DNA from: Paenibacillus_AA sp045062745
Lineage (GTDB): Bacteria > Bacillota > Bacilli > Paenibacillales > NBRC-103111
Reading direction: 5' to 3'
DNA: 64,000 bases
NCBI RefSeq assembly: GCF_045062745.1
Contig: NZ_JBJGED010000026.1
Location: 42,266-106,265 of the forward strand
Shown piece by piece: positions 8,154-17,085 of the stretch (positions within the stretch are counted from its first letter, which is position 1; each line of letters starts with the position of its first letter). The notes under the pieces were generated by a model, which searched no databases, was not told the origin of the DNA, and saw only the letters and a list, made by a program, of their open reading frames with translations. Made by a program: the position numbers and the translations under genes.

Positions 8154-9911
8154 ATGGGGTTTTTAAGGACATATGCCAAGAGGCATGGCAAGTTTTTCCT
8201 GGTAGCGGTCTTATTCGTCACATTCGAATCGATCTGCGATCTGATGCAGCCGACGATCATGGCGAAAATCATCGACGTGGGCGTTGCGAACAGTGACTTG
8301 AACTACGTCTTGCGCATGGGCGGGCTTATGCTGCTCGTGACCGCATTCGGGGCAATCGCCGCTTCCACCCGCAACATCGTGGCGAGCCACGTCTCGCAAA
8401 AATTCGGAACCGAGCTGCGCAGCGACTTGTTCCGCAAAATTCAAACGCTGTCTTTCGAAAACATCGACCGTTTTGAAAGGGCTTCCTTGGTCACCCGGTT
8501 GACGAACGACGTGACGCAAGTGCAGAACTTCATCAACGGGCTGATGCGCATCTTTGTCAAGGCGCCGATCTTGTGCATCGGCAGTCTGATCATGGCCGCC
8601 CGGCTGAATCCGAAGCTGGCTCTCGTGCTGGCGGTCGTGGTGCCGATCGTCGGCTTGCTCGTGGCGCTGAACATGAAGATCGGGTTCCCCCGGTTCATGC
8701 GGGTGCAGAAGTCGCTCGACCGCGTCAACAGCGTGATGCGGGAATACTTGTCCGGCGTCCGCGTCGTCAAAGCGTTCAACCGCTTCGACAACGAGGTGGA
8801 GAAGTTCAAGAAAGCGAATGTCGAGTATAAAGACCGCTCGGTCACGGTTATGCGGGCGATGTCAGTGTTCAACCCGGCGATCATGTTGACGGTAAACTTC
8901 GGGATCGTGGCTGTCATCTGGATGGGCGGCTACGGCGTGAACGATGGCACGATCCAGGTCGGGCACATCATCGCCTTCATCAACTACATGACCATGATTC
9001 TCTTCGGCCTCATGACGATCTCGATGGTGTTCAACATGTTCGTTCGCGCGCGCGCTTCGGCTTCCCGGATCGGGGAAGTGTTCTCACAGGTGAATACGAT
9101 GACTTGGGAGGAGCAGACCCCGCCGGCTTCCCCAGCGACAGAGTCGGCCCGGGGCCGCATCGACTTCGAGGACGTCAGCTTCTCCTACGAAGGCGCGTCC
9201 GGCGAGCCGGTGATCAAGCGGATCTCGCTCACGGTGCTTCCGGGCCAGACGGTCGGCATCATCGGCTCTACCGGGTCGGGTAAAAGCTCGCTTGTGCACC
9301 TGATTCCGCGGTTCTATGATGCGGACTCCGGGACGGTTAGGGTGAACGGTATCGATGTGAAACGCGTCGACCCGGCCATCCTGCGCGAGACGATCGCGAT
9401 CGTGCCGCAAAAGTCGATCCTGTTCACCGGCACGATCATGGACAATATCCGGTGGGGCAAGGACGGGGCTACGGAGGAAGAGGTTCGCAGCGCAGCGCGC
9501 ATGGCGGAGGCCGATCCTTTCATCCGCGAGCTGCCCGAAGGTTATGAGAGCGTGCTGGGGCAGCGTGGGGTCAACTTGTCCGGTGGGCAAAAGCAGCGGG
9601 TCTCCATCGCCAGGGCGCTCGTCCGCGAGCCGGACATTTTGATCCTCGACGACTGCACGAGCGCCGTCGACGTCGCCACGGAGGCGAAGATCAAGGCGCA
9701 TCTGAAGACGTTCGCCGCGAACCTGACGTGCCTGATCATCGCCCAGCGCATCACGTCGGTGATGGATGCAGACCAAATCGTCGTCCTCGATCTCGGCGAG
9801 ATCGTAGACATCGGTACGCACGACGAGTTGATGCGCCGTTGTCTCGTGTATCAGGAAATTTACCAATCGCAAGTCGGTAAGGAGGCGCAGGCGAATGTCC
9901 AAGCCCAATGA
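8154..9911 (+). CDS. ABC exporter half-transporter, degenerate-site subunit
   Basis: 585 residues: six-helix exporter membrane domain (1-310) fused to an ATPase. Walker A is G371-S379, signature LSGGQ 475-479, Walker B ends in D499-D500. The catalytic glutamate after Walker B is replaced by Asp (D500), and the switch histidine by Gln (Q531). In heterodimeric exporters such as BmrCD and TM287/288 these changes mark the subunit that supplies the ATPase-inactive site. The next gene overlaps by 17 bp and encodes the partner with a normal site. Probably exports drugs, lipids or peptides; the substrate is unknown. Related to BmrC/YheI-type proteins. Confidence 0.93.
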   Translation: MGFLRTYAKRHGKFFLVAVLFVTFESICDLMQPTIMAKIIDVGVANSDLNYVLRMGGLMLLVTAFGAIAASTRNIVASHVSQKFGTELRSDLFRKIQTLSFENIDRFERASLVTRLTNDVTQVQNFINGLMRIFVKAPILCIGSLIMAARLNPKLALVLAVVVPIVGLLVALNMKIGFPRFMRVQKSLDRVNSVMREYLSGVRVVKAFNRFDNEVEKFKKANVEYKDRSVTVMRAMSVFNPAIMLTVNFGIVAVIWMGGYGVNDGTIQVGHIIAFINYMTMILFGLMTISMVFNMFVRARASASRIGEVFSQVNTMTWEEQTPPASPATESARGRIDFEDVSFSYEGASGEPVIKRISLTVLPGQTVGIIGSTGSGKSSLVHLIPRFYDADSGTVRVNGIDVKRVDPAILRETIAIVPQKSILFTGTIMDNIRWGKDGATEEEVRSAARMAEADPFIRELPEGYESVLGQRGVNLSGGQKQRVSIARALVREPDILILDDCTSAVDVATEAKIKAHLKTFAANLTCLIIAQRITSVMDADQIVVLDLGEIVDIGTHDELMRRCLVYQEIYQSQVGKEAQANVQAQ

Positions 9912-11790
9912 ACCGAACCGCGAGCAGTCCTCGCAACCTGACGTCCCGATGATAGTCGGACCTGGACGGCCGGGAGGTCCCGGAGGCCCCGGACCCGGAG
10001 GCCCGATGATGCGGGGACGGCCGATCGTCAAGCCCAAAAATTTCAAAGGCACGCTGAAAAAGCTGTGGACGTATCTCGGACAAGAGCGCAAATGGCTCAC
10101 CGTGTTGTTCGTACTTCTTCTTGGAGGAGCGGGCATCGGGTTGATCGGACCCTTCCTCATCGGCGAAGCGATCGACGCCATGTCGGCTTCCTCTACGGGC
10201 GGAGTCGATTTCGGCTTGCTGGAGACGATTCTCCTCGTGCTCGTGGTCGCGTATATCGCGGACGGGACGTTCGCCCTGCTGCAAGGCTGGCTGATGGCCG
10301 GCATGTCGCAGCGGGTCGTCATGAACTTGCGGCGCACGTTGTTCGAGAAGCTGCAGAAGCTGCCGCTGTCGTACTTCGATTCGCGTCCGCACGGCGAAGT
10401 CATGAGCCGGCTCTCGAACGACATCGACAACGTGAGCAACACGATTTCCCAGTCGACGACGCAGCTCATGTCCGGCTCGATCGCGATCGTAGGCTCGCTC
10501 ATCATGATGATCGTGTTAAGCCCGCTGCTCACGCTGGCAAGCCTGATCACGGTGCCGCTGGTGTATTTCCTGGCCCGAACGATCACGAAACGCACGAGTA
10601 AGCTGTTCAAAAACCAACAGATCCAACTGGGCAAGCTGAACGGGCATATCGAGGAGACGATCTCCGGGATCGCCGTCGTAAAGGCGTTCAACCGCGAGGA
10701 GAAGTCGATCGAGGAATTCGAAGGCGTGAACAAGCAGCTCTACGAGGTCGGCCTGAAAGCGCAAATTTGGTCGGGCTTCCTCATGCCGCTGCTCGGCGTT
10801 ATCAACAACATCGGGTTCGCCGCTATCGCGATCGTCGGCGGGATCATGGCCGTGAAGGGTCATCTGACCGTCGGGGTTATCGCGAGCTTCCTGAGCTACT
10901 CCCGCCAGTTCGTACGGCCGCTGAACGATATGGCGAACACGTTCAATATTCTGCAATCGGGCGTGGCTGGAGCAGAGCGGGCGTTCGAGGTGCTCGAGGA
11001 GCAGGAGGAGCCGGAGGACGCGCCGGGTGCTAAAGTGCTGAGCAACCCGAGAGGGCGCGTAGAGTTCGAGAACGTCAGCTTCGGCTATCGGCCGGACGTG
11101 CCGATCCTGAAGAACATCAGCTTCGTCTCGCCCGAAGGCAGCAGCCTGGCGCTAGTCGGCCCGACCGGGGCGGGCAAGACGACGATCGTCAATCTGGTCA
11201 CCCGATTCTATGATGTGACGAGCGGGCGAATTACGATTGACGGCACCGACATTCAGCAGTACACGCGGGACAGCTTGCGGCGCAGTTTTGGCGTCGTGCT
11301 GCAGGATACGTACTTGTTCTCCGGGACGATCGAGGAAAACATCAAGTATGGGAAGCCCGACGCGACGGAGATGGAGATGCGGCGGGCGGCCAAGCTGGCG
11401 AATGCCGACGCCTTCATCCAGCGGCTGCCGAACCGCTACCAGACGATGCTGACTGAGAACGGCTCGAACTTGAGCCAAGGCCAGCGCCAATTGCTCGCGA
11501 TCGCGAGGGTGATACTAGCCGATCCGTCGATCCTCATCCTCGACGAAGCGACGAGCAGCATCGACACCCGGACGGAGCTGCACATCCAGGATGCGCTGCT
11601 CTCTCTCATGCAAGGGCGCACGAGCTTCGTCATTGCGCACCGGCTTAACACGATCCGCGACGCGGATACGATCATGGTCATCGACCATGGCGAGATCGTC
11701 GAGCAGGGCAGCCACCAGGAGCTGCTGCAGGAGCAAGGCACGTACAGCCGCATGGTGTACAATCAGTTCAAAAATTTGGCCCAACCGTAA
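9895..11790 (+). CDS. ABC exporter half-transporter, catalytic-site subunit
   Basis: 631 residues. A Gly/Pro-rich N-terminal tail (about 15-45) precedes the six-helix membrane domain and the ATPase. Walker A G422-T430 with K428, Walker B D550 followed by catalytic E551, and switch H582 are all normal, while the signature is LSQGQ (526-530). Paired with the upstream subunit this gives one complete site (this Walker A/B with the partner LSGGQ) and one degenerate site, the typical asymmetric heterodimer (BmrD/TM288-like). AAGGAGG lies inside the end of the upstream gene, indicating translational coupling. Confidence 0.94.
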   Translation: MSKPNEPNREQSSQPDVPMIVGPGRPGGPGGPGPGGPMMRGRPIVKPKNFKGTLKKLWTYLGQERKWLTVLFVLLLGGAGIGLIGPFLIGEAIDAMSASSTGGVDFGLLETILLVLVVAYIADGTFALLQGWLMAGMSQRVVMNLRRTLFEKLQKLPLSYFDSRPHGEVMSRLSNDIDNVSNTISQSTTQLMSGSIAIVGSLIMMIVLSPLLTLASLITVPLVYFLARTITKRTSKLFKNQQIQLGKLNGHIEETISGIAVVKAFNREEKSIEEFEGVNKQLYEVGLKAQIWSGFLMPLLGVINNIGFAAIAIVGGIMAVKGHLTVGVIASFLSYSRQFVRPLNDMANTFNILQSGVAGAERAFEVLEEQEEPEDAPGAKVLSNPRGRVEFENVSFGYRPDVPILKNISFVSPEGSSLALVGPTGAGKTTIVNLVTRFYDVTSGRITIDGTDIQQYTRDSLRRSFGVVLQDTYLFSGTIEENIKYGKPDATEMEMRRAAKLANADAFIQRLPNRYQTMLTENGSNLSQGQRQLLAIARVILADPSILILDEATSSIDTRTELHIQDALLSLMQGRTSFVIAHRLNTIRDADTIMVIDHGEIVEQGSHQELLQEQGTYSRMVYNQFKNLAQP

Positions 11791-11897
11791 AGTCGGGGGG
11801 CGGGGGCTATGGAGGACGCGAGAAGTCTAAAATTTGGGCGTCTTGGAAAGTCACCGAGCGGGAGTACTGGTTGTGGAAGGATAGGAGGGGGAATTGC

Positions 11898-12012
11898 TCC
11901 CTCATTTTCGGAGTGGAAAACCTCCTTCATTTTTTCGTCGAAAACCCGTATAGGGCAATTTCTAACGAAAGTGAGGGAGGTTTTCCCTTTTGAAATGATG
12001 GGGAGGTTTCCC
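11898..12012. repeat. Nested inverted repeats between convergent genes
   Basis: GGAAAACCTCC at 11915-11925 is exactly complementary to GGAGGTTTTCC at 11976-11986, and the sequences inside the arms stay partly complementary. A further near copy, GGAGGTTTCCC, lies at 12002-12012, and TCCCTCATTTTCGGA at 11899 mirrors AAGTGAGGGA. It sits in the 254-bp gap between the ABC operon and the convergent araC-type gene and may act as a two-way terminator, but has no T-run. Confidence 0.6.
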
Positions 12013-12044
12013 TCTCGCCGAGTGGACTCGGTTAGGCGCTTTAT

Positions 12045-12908
12045 TTACGTTGCCGAACGCCGGTACACGGCTGGCGTCTGGCCGACCATCCGCTTGAACA
12101 TCCGGTGAAAATGCGGCAAGCTGTCGAATCCGCAACGCTCCGCAATCGCGCTCACATTGTCGTCCGTGGCACGGAGCAGCTCCTTAGCTTTGACGATCCG
12201 CTTAGTCGCGATATAGTCCGATACGTTCATGCCGATCCGCTGCTTGAACACCCGGCTGTAGTGAGCGGGCGTGACGGAGACGAGCCGGGCCAGGGCCGAC
12301 AGTCCGAGATCCTCGTTCCAATGCGCTTCTATATAGTGCAGCGTCTCGGTCATCCAGACCGGTCCGTATTGGGGAGCATCCGCATGTCTGCCCGTGTCCG
12401 GACCAAGCTCACGGATGTGATCGAGCAGCAGCCGCTGTAGCAGGAGGAGCACGGAATGACGATAGCCGACGCGCTCTTCCCGCAGCTCGGCATGCATCAG
12501 ATCGATTCCCGCTGCCAGCACCTCCCGGTCTTCCGCCCCAGCATGCGGGAACTTATAGCTCTTGCGCTCGCGGCAATGCTCGAAGCCTTGCAGGAATGAG
12601 AATGCGTCTCCGAGCGCAGGAGGCTGGACGAGCAGCGGGCTGAAGAAGATGGCCGTCGAGGTGACGGGATCGTCCTTGTCCGGGAACGCACGGTGAATCG
12701 TGTTGCCCGGAATGGCGAACAGATCGCCTTCCCCCATGTCGTAGAACGTCTGGTCGATGAAAAAAGTCCCTTTGCCGCGATACACATACACAAGCTCATA
12801 CCAGTCGTGCACGTGATCGGGAAGCTCGCTTTGGGAGCTTTTCGTGTCTTTGTAAACAAGGGAAAACGGAAAGGCGCTCGATTCGAATCGTTTGCGGACA
12901 AAATTCAT
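12045..12908 (-). CDS. AraC-family regulator with cupin sensor domain
   Basis: 287 residues from the ATG at 12908, which has AAGGAG 11 bases upstream; the frame opens 45 bases earlier but lacks a ribosome site there. Residues about 10-110 form an AraC-type cupin ligand-binding domain (DHVHDWYELVYVYRGKG, then GDLFAIPGNTIH). The C-terminal third is the double helix-turn-helix (WNEDLGLSALARLVSVTPAHYSR; then ERCGFDSLPHFHRMFKRMVGQTPAVYR). It is divergent from the sugar-acid operon starting at 13184, which is its likely target. Confidence 0.92.
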   Translation of the reverse strand: MNFVRKRFESSAFPFSLVYKDTKSSQSELPDHVHDWYELVYVYRGKGTFFIDQTFYDMGEGDLFAIPGNTIHRAFPDKDDPVTSTAIFFSPLLVQPPALGDAFSFLQGFEHCRERKSYKFPHAGAEDREVLAAGIDLMHAELREERVGYRHSVLLLLQRLLLDHIRELGPDTGRHADAPQYGPVWMTETLHYIEAHWNEDLGLSALARLVSVTPAHYSRVFKQRIGMNVSDYIATKRIVKAKELLRATDDNVSAIAERCGFDSLPHFHRMFKRMVGQTPAVYRRSAT

Positions 12909-12971
12909 GGCAGCCGACGCTCCTTGAAGTAATTCCCCCACAAAGTGAAGCAAGCCTCCGGAGCAACTAGC

Positions 12972-13022
12972 CCCCCAAAAGTGACGTTATCGAATGTAGC
13001 TTATTCCGATTACTTTTGGGGG
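12972..13022. repeat. Long-loop hairpin between araC and the sugar-acid operon
   Basis: CCCCCAAAAGT (12972-12982) is exactly complementary to ACTTTTGGGGG (13012-13022), with a 29-nt loop. It lies in the divergent promoter region; role unknown. Confidence 0.7.
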
Positions 13023-13118
13023 AGCCCCCGAGACATCTGGTACTTTGCGGGGACCCCGGGATTTAACTAATAGATCAAAAAAGAGTACAAATATGCGAAA
13101 ATGCGTTCTTTTTTATTT

Positions 13119-13132
13119 TATCAGTGCTGATA
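13119..13132. promoter_or_regulatory. Candidate operator dyad of the sugar-acid operon
   Basis: TATCAG-TG-CTGATA is an inverted repeat that abuts TAGAAT (13131-13136), a possible -10 box for the operon starting at 13184. The sequence 13092-13104 also holds ATGCG twice. A regulator binding here would block or direct the promoter; which regulator is inference. Confidence 0.45.
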
Positions 13133-13183
13133 GAATATAGATAGAGGATTGTTGAAATCGATTACTAGGCAGGGGGAGTTCCG

Positions 13184-14014
13184 ATGCGCATTGACGCCCA
13201 TCAGCATTATTGGAAGCTGGACCGAGACGATTACGGCTGGTTGACGCCGGCGATGCCGGTGTTGTACCGGGACTACTTGCCGGAACACTTGCGGCCGCAT
13301 CTCGAGAAGCATCGCATCGACGCGACCATCGTCGTCCAGGCGGCGCAGACGCTGGAGGAGACCGACTATTTGCTGGATTTGGCCGAGCAGTCGCATACGA
13401 TCGCCGGTGTGGTCGGCTGGCTGGATTTGTTCGATCCGGCGTATCGAGAACAATACGAGCGTTTCGCGAAGCATCCGAAATTCGTTGGGTTTCGGGTCAT
13501 GATTCAAGAAATGCCGGATGCGAGAGCGGTGCTGGAGCCGGCGTTTGTGGAGGCGCTTCGCTACTTCGCCGATCGGGACGTGCCGGTGGATCTGCTCGTC
13601 GTTTCGCACCAACTGGAGCCGGTCGTAGAGCTGCTGGACCGGGTGCCGGGGTTGCGCGGGGTCATCGACCATATCGCAAAGCCGCGCATCGCAGACGGGT
13701 CGCTCGAGCCGTGGAAATCCCAAATGGAGTCGATCGCACGGCATCCGAACATGTATTGCAAGCTGTCCGGCATGGTGACGGAAGCCGATCACGCGAATTG
13801 GCATGTGGAAGAATTCACCGCCTACATCGAGCATGCGGTTCGGATATTCGGCTACGACCGAATTATGTTCGGCAGCGACTGGCCGGTTTGCCTGCTCGCC
13901 GGCAGCTATGATCAGGTCATCGGGCTGCTCCCGCAATGCATGCCGGAGCTAACGCAAGAGCCGGTGCAGGCGAAGCTGTTCGGACTGAATGCGAAGGAGT
14001 TCTATAAGCTATGA
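13184..14014 (+). CDS. COG3618 amidohydrolase, sugar-acid lactonase (L-fucono/L-galactonolactonase type)
   Basis: 276 residues. The N-terminal metal-binding HxH is H6/H8 in IDAHQHYW, and the C-terminal barrel aspartate lies in MFGSDWPV, both typical of the L-fuconolactonase/4-sulfomuconolactonase group of the amidohydrolase superfamily. Members hydrolyse L-fucono-, L-galactono- or L-rhamnonolactones in the cytoplasm. It is first in an operon and its stop overlaps the uxaB start (ATGA). With the L-galactonate-type dehydrogenase and UxaB/UxaA downstream, L-galactonolactone is the best-fitting substrate; that is inference from context. Confidence 0.88.
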   Translation: MRIDAHQHYWKLDRDDYGWLTPAMPVLYRDYLPEHLRPHLEKHRIDATIVVQAAQTLEETDYLLDLAEQSHTIAGVVGWLDLFDPAYREQYERFAKHPKFVGFRVMIQEMPDARAVLEPAFVEALRYFADRDVPVDLLVVSHQLEPVVELLDRVPGLRGVIDHIAKPRIADGSLEPWKSQMESIARHPNMYCKLSGMVTEADHANWHVEEFTAYIEHAVRIFGYDRIMFGSDWPVCLLAGSYDQVIGLLPQCMPELTQEPVQAKLFGLNAKEFYKL

Positions 14015-15522
14015 ATATTCTGAACAATCATATACTCTCGCGGGAGGACCGGGAGCGGTACGATGCGATGATGGCGAGCCCAGTGAAGGTGCTGCAGATC
14101 GGGGAAGGCAATTTCCTGCGAGGCTTCGTCGACTGGATGCTCCATGTATGCCGGGAGCAAGGCCTGTATGCGGGGAGCGTCGCGGTCACGCAGCCGCGTC
14201 CTTCCGGCAAGGCGAAGATCGAGACGCTCGCCCGCCAGGACGGGCTGTACACATTGGTAACGCGTGGCATCGAGAACGGGGAGCGGGTGGAGCGCAAGGA
14301 GCTGATCACCATTGTGGCCCAAGCGTTCGACCCATACTCGGACTGGCAGGCGTTCCTCGCACTTGCGGACAGCCACGAGTTGGAGGTCGTCGTCTCCAAT
14401 ACGACGGAAGCCGGACTCGTATACCGGCCCGAGCCTTACGTAGAAGGTGAACCGATCCAATCCTTCCCGGGCAAAGTCGCCGCGTTGCTATACCGCCGCT
14501 ATCGGACGTTCCGGGGAGCGGCCGGCCGAGGGCTTGTGTTCCTGCCATGCGAGCTGCTGGAGCGCAATGGCGACGAATTGAAAGCGTGCGTGCTGCGCTA
14601 CCTTGAAGACTGGGCGTTGCCGGACGGAGCTGCTTGCCGCGAGTGGGTGCTGCGGGAGAACCGGTTCCTCAATTCGCTCGTCGACCGCATCGTGACGGGA
14701 CATCCCGGCGAGGAGCAGGCGAATGCCTGGTTCGCCGAGTGGGGCTACACGGACGCGATGGTGAACACGGCGGAGCCTTACCACTTCTGGGCGATCGAAG
14801 GCGAGCCCGAGCTGGAGGCGCTGCTGCCGCTTCGCCAAGCGGGGTTGAACGTCGTATGGACGGACGACCTGAAGCCGTTCCAGCTGCGCAAGGTGCGCAT
14901 CCTGAACGGAGCGCACACGCTCATGACGCCGCTGGGCCTGCTGTACGGGCTGGAGCATGTCGGGGACTTAATCGAGCACCCCGAATTCGGCCCATTCGTG
15001 GAAGCGGCAGTGGGGGAAGAGATCATCCCTGCCGTGCCGATGCCGGAGGCGGAGCTGAGAGCGTTCGCGGCCGCAGCGTTCGAGCGGTTCCGCAATCCGT
15101 ATATCCGGCACAGGCTCGCCGACATCGCCATGAACAGCGTCAGCAAGTTCAAGACCAGGCTGCTGCCGGTGCTGGTACAAGCCGCGGACAGCGGACAGCC
15201 GCTGCCGCGCAGGCTCGTGCTGGCGTTCGCCGCGCTGCTGCGCTACTATCGGGTATCTCGAACGGCGAGTGGCGAGTACACGGGCGAGACGCTTACCGGA
15301 GCGCCGTACGGGGTGCGGGACGACGCGGGTTCGCTCGCGGCGTTTGCGGCGGTTTGGGCCGAGGCGTCGGCGAGTCATGAGCCGCTCGCGGCTACGATCG
15401 CGAAGCTGCTCGGGCTCACGGAGCTGTGGGGACGCGATCTGAACGAGCTGGCGGGATTGCGCGATGCGGTTCTCGCTCAGTGGGAAGTGCTGCACAGCAG
15501 CAACAGTAACGCTCGGAGCTAG
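14011..15522 (+). CDS. uxaB: Tagaturonate reductase (altronate oxidoreductase)
   Basis: 503 residues, long-chain polyol-type dehydrogenase. The N-terminal NAD-binding segment VLQIGEGNFLRGFVDWML is the UxaB signature, VVVSNTTEAG is the second conserved block, and KPFQLRKVRILNGAHT contains the catalytic Lys/His region of the mannitol dehydrogenase superfamily. It reduces D-tagaturonate to D-altronate with NADH. The start overlaps the upstream stop by 4 bp, so translation is coupled, and uxaA follows after 23 bp. Confidence 0.94.
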   Translation: MNILNNHILSREDRERYDAMMASPVKVLQIGEGNFLRGFVDWMLHVCREQGLYAGSVAVTQPRPSGKAKIETLARQDGLYTLVTRGIENGERVERKELITIVAQAFDPYSDWQAFLALADSHELEVVVSNTTEAGLVYRPEPYVEGEPIQSFPGKVAALLYRRYRTFRGAAGRGLVFLPCELLERNGDELKACVLRYLEDWALPDGAACREWVLRENRFLNSLVDRIVTGHPGEEQANAWFAEWGYTDAMVNTAEPYHFWAIEGEPELEALLPLRQAGLNVVWTDDLKPFQLRKVRILNGAHTLMTPLGLLYGLEHVGDLIEHPEFGPFVEAAVGEEIIPAVPMPEAELRAFAAAAFERFRNPYIRHRLADIAMNSVSKFKTRLLPVLVQAADSGQPLPRRLVLAFAALLRYYRVSRTASGEYTGETLTGAPYGVRDDAGSLAAFAAVWAEASASHEPLAATIAKLLGLTELWGRDLNELAGLRDAVLAQWEVLHSSNSNARS

Positions 15523-15545
15523 AGAAAGGGGATCACGGGACAATC

Positions 15546-17054
15546 ATGAACAATTGGGTAAGGTTAAGCGAGCGGGACCACGTCATTATCGCCCTGCAGC
15601 CGTTCGCGAAGGGCGATACGGTCAATGTGGACGGGGTGGAGCTCTCAATTCTGGACGATGTGCCGAAAGGGCATAAGATCTTAACTCGCCCGGTAGCGGC
15701 CGGAGAAGACGTGCTCAAGTTCGGCTATTCCATCGGCAAGGCGAAGGAGCCGATTGAGGCGGGCCGCTGGGTGCATACGCACAATCTTGGCACCGGCTTG
15801 GGCGCCATCCTCGAGTATACGTATGAGCCGGCTGCCGATTCGGCCGCAGCTGGAGTGCGCTTCGTTCCCGAAGATCTCACGCGGCAGACGTTCCAAGGCT
15901 ACGTTCGGGAGAACGGCGAGGTTGGAATCCGCAACGAAATTTGGATCATCAATACGGTCGGCTGCATCAACAAGACGTGCGACATTTTGGCGCAGCGGGG
16001 TCAGGCCGCGTACGCAGGTCAAGTGGATGGGGTGTTTCATTTCTCCCATCCGTTCGGCTGCTCCCAGCTGGGCGATGACCTGAAGTACACCCAGCGCCTG
16101 CTCGCTTCTCTAGTGAATCATCCCAACGCCGCGGGAGTGCTGGTTGTAGGGCTCGGCTGCGAGAACAATCAGATCGATTCGTTCAAGCAGGCGATCGGAG
16201 AGTACGACGAGAACCGCGTGAAATTCATGCGGTCGCAGGATGTCGAGGACGAGCTGGAGACCGGTCTCGAGCTGATCGACGAGCTCGTCCAATATGCGCA
16301 GCGGTTCCGACGGGAGGCGGTTCCGGTCTCGAGGCTTAAGTTGGGGCTGAAGTGCGGCGGCTCGGACGGGCTGTCCGGCATCACGGCGAACCCGCTCGTC
16401 GGCACGGTGTCCGACCGGCTGATCGCAGCCGGAGGCACCGCCATTCTGACCGAGGTACCGGAGATGTTCGGCGCCGAGACGATTCTGATGAACCGAGCGG
16501 CCGATGAGCAAGTGTTCGGCGATATCGTGAACCTCATCAACGACTTCAAGCAATATTTCATCCGGCATAATCAGGAGATCTATGAGAATCCGTCCCCGGG
16601 CAACAAGGACGGCGGCATCAGCACGCTGGAGGAGAAGTCGCTCGGCTGCACGCAGAAGGGCGGTCACGCTACCGTCACGGACGTTCTTCCCTACGGGCAC
16701 CGCGTCAGCCGGACCGGGCTGAATCTGCTGGAGGCGCCTGGCAACGACCTCGTCTCCGTGACGGCTCTGTCGGCGGCCGGGGCGCACATCGTGCTGTTCA
16801 CGACCGGCCGCGGGACGCCGTTCGGCGGTCCGGTACCGACCGTGAAGCTGTCGACGAACAGCGAGCTCGCGGCGCGCAAGGCGAACTGGATCGACTACAA
16901 CGCCGGCGCGCTGCTCGAGGACAAGTCGATGCCCGAGCTGACCGACGAGCTGTGGGCATACCTGATCCGGCTCGCGTCCGGCGAGGTGCAGACGAAGAAC
17001 GAGCGCAACGGGTTCCGCGAGATCGCGATTTTCAAAGACGGCGTGATTCTTTAA
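15546..17054 (+). CDS. uxaA: Altronate dehydratase
   Basis: 502 residues, full length for UxaA: N-terminal SAF-type domain (about 1-95), then the main iron-dependent dehydratase domain with conserved cysteines in GCINKTCD, HPFGCSQLGDD, GLGCENNQ and KCGGSDGLSG. It converts D-altronate to 2-keto-3-deoxygluconate. KDG kinase and aldolase are not in this window. Third gene of the operon; AAAGGGG precedes the ATG. Confidence 0.95.
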   Translation: MNNWVRLSERDHVIIALQPFAKGDTVNVDGVELSILDDVPKGHKILTRPVAAGEDVLKFGYSIGKAKEPIEAGRWVHTHNLGTGLGAILEYTYEPAADSAAAGVRFVPEDLTRQTFQGYVRENGEVGIRNEIWIINTVGCINKTCDILAQRGQAAYAGQVDGVFHFSHPFGCSQLGDDLKYTQRLLASLVNHPNAAGVLVVGLGCENNQIDSFKQAIGEYDENRVKFMRSQDVEDELETGLELIDELVQYAQRFRREAVPVSRLKLGLKCGGSDGLSGITANPLVGTVSDRLIAAGGTAILTEVPEMFGAETILMNRAADEQVFGDIVNLINDFKQYFIRHNQEIYENPSPGNKDGGISTLEEKSLGCTQKGGHATVTDVLPYGHRVSRTGLNLLEAPGNDLVSVTALSAAGAHIVLFTTGRGTPFGGPVPTVKLSTNSELAARKANWIDYNAGALLEDKSMPELTDELWAYLIRLASGEVQTKNERNGFREIAIFKDGVIL

Positions 17055-17085
17055 CTAATCCGAGGTCAATTTAGGAGGGATCGGG

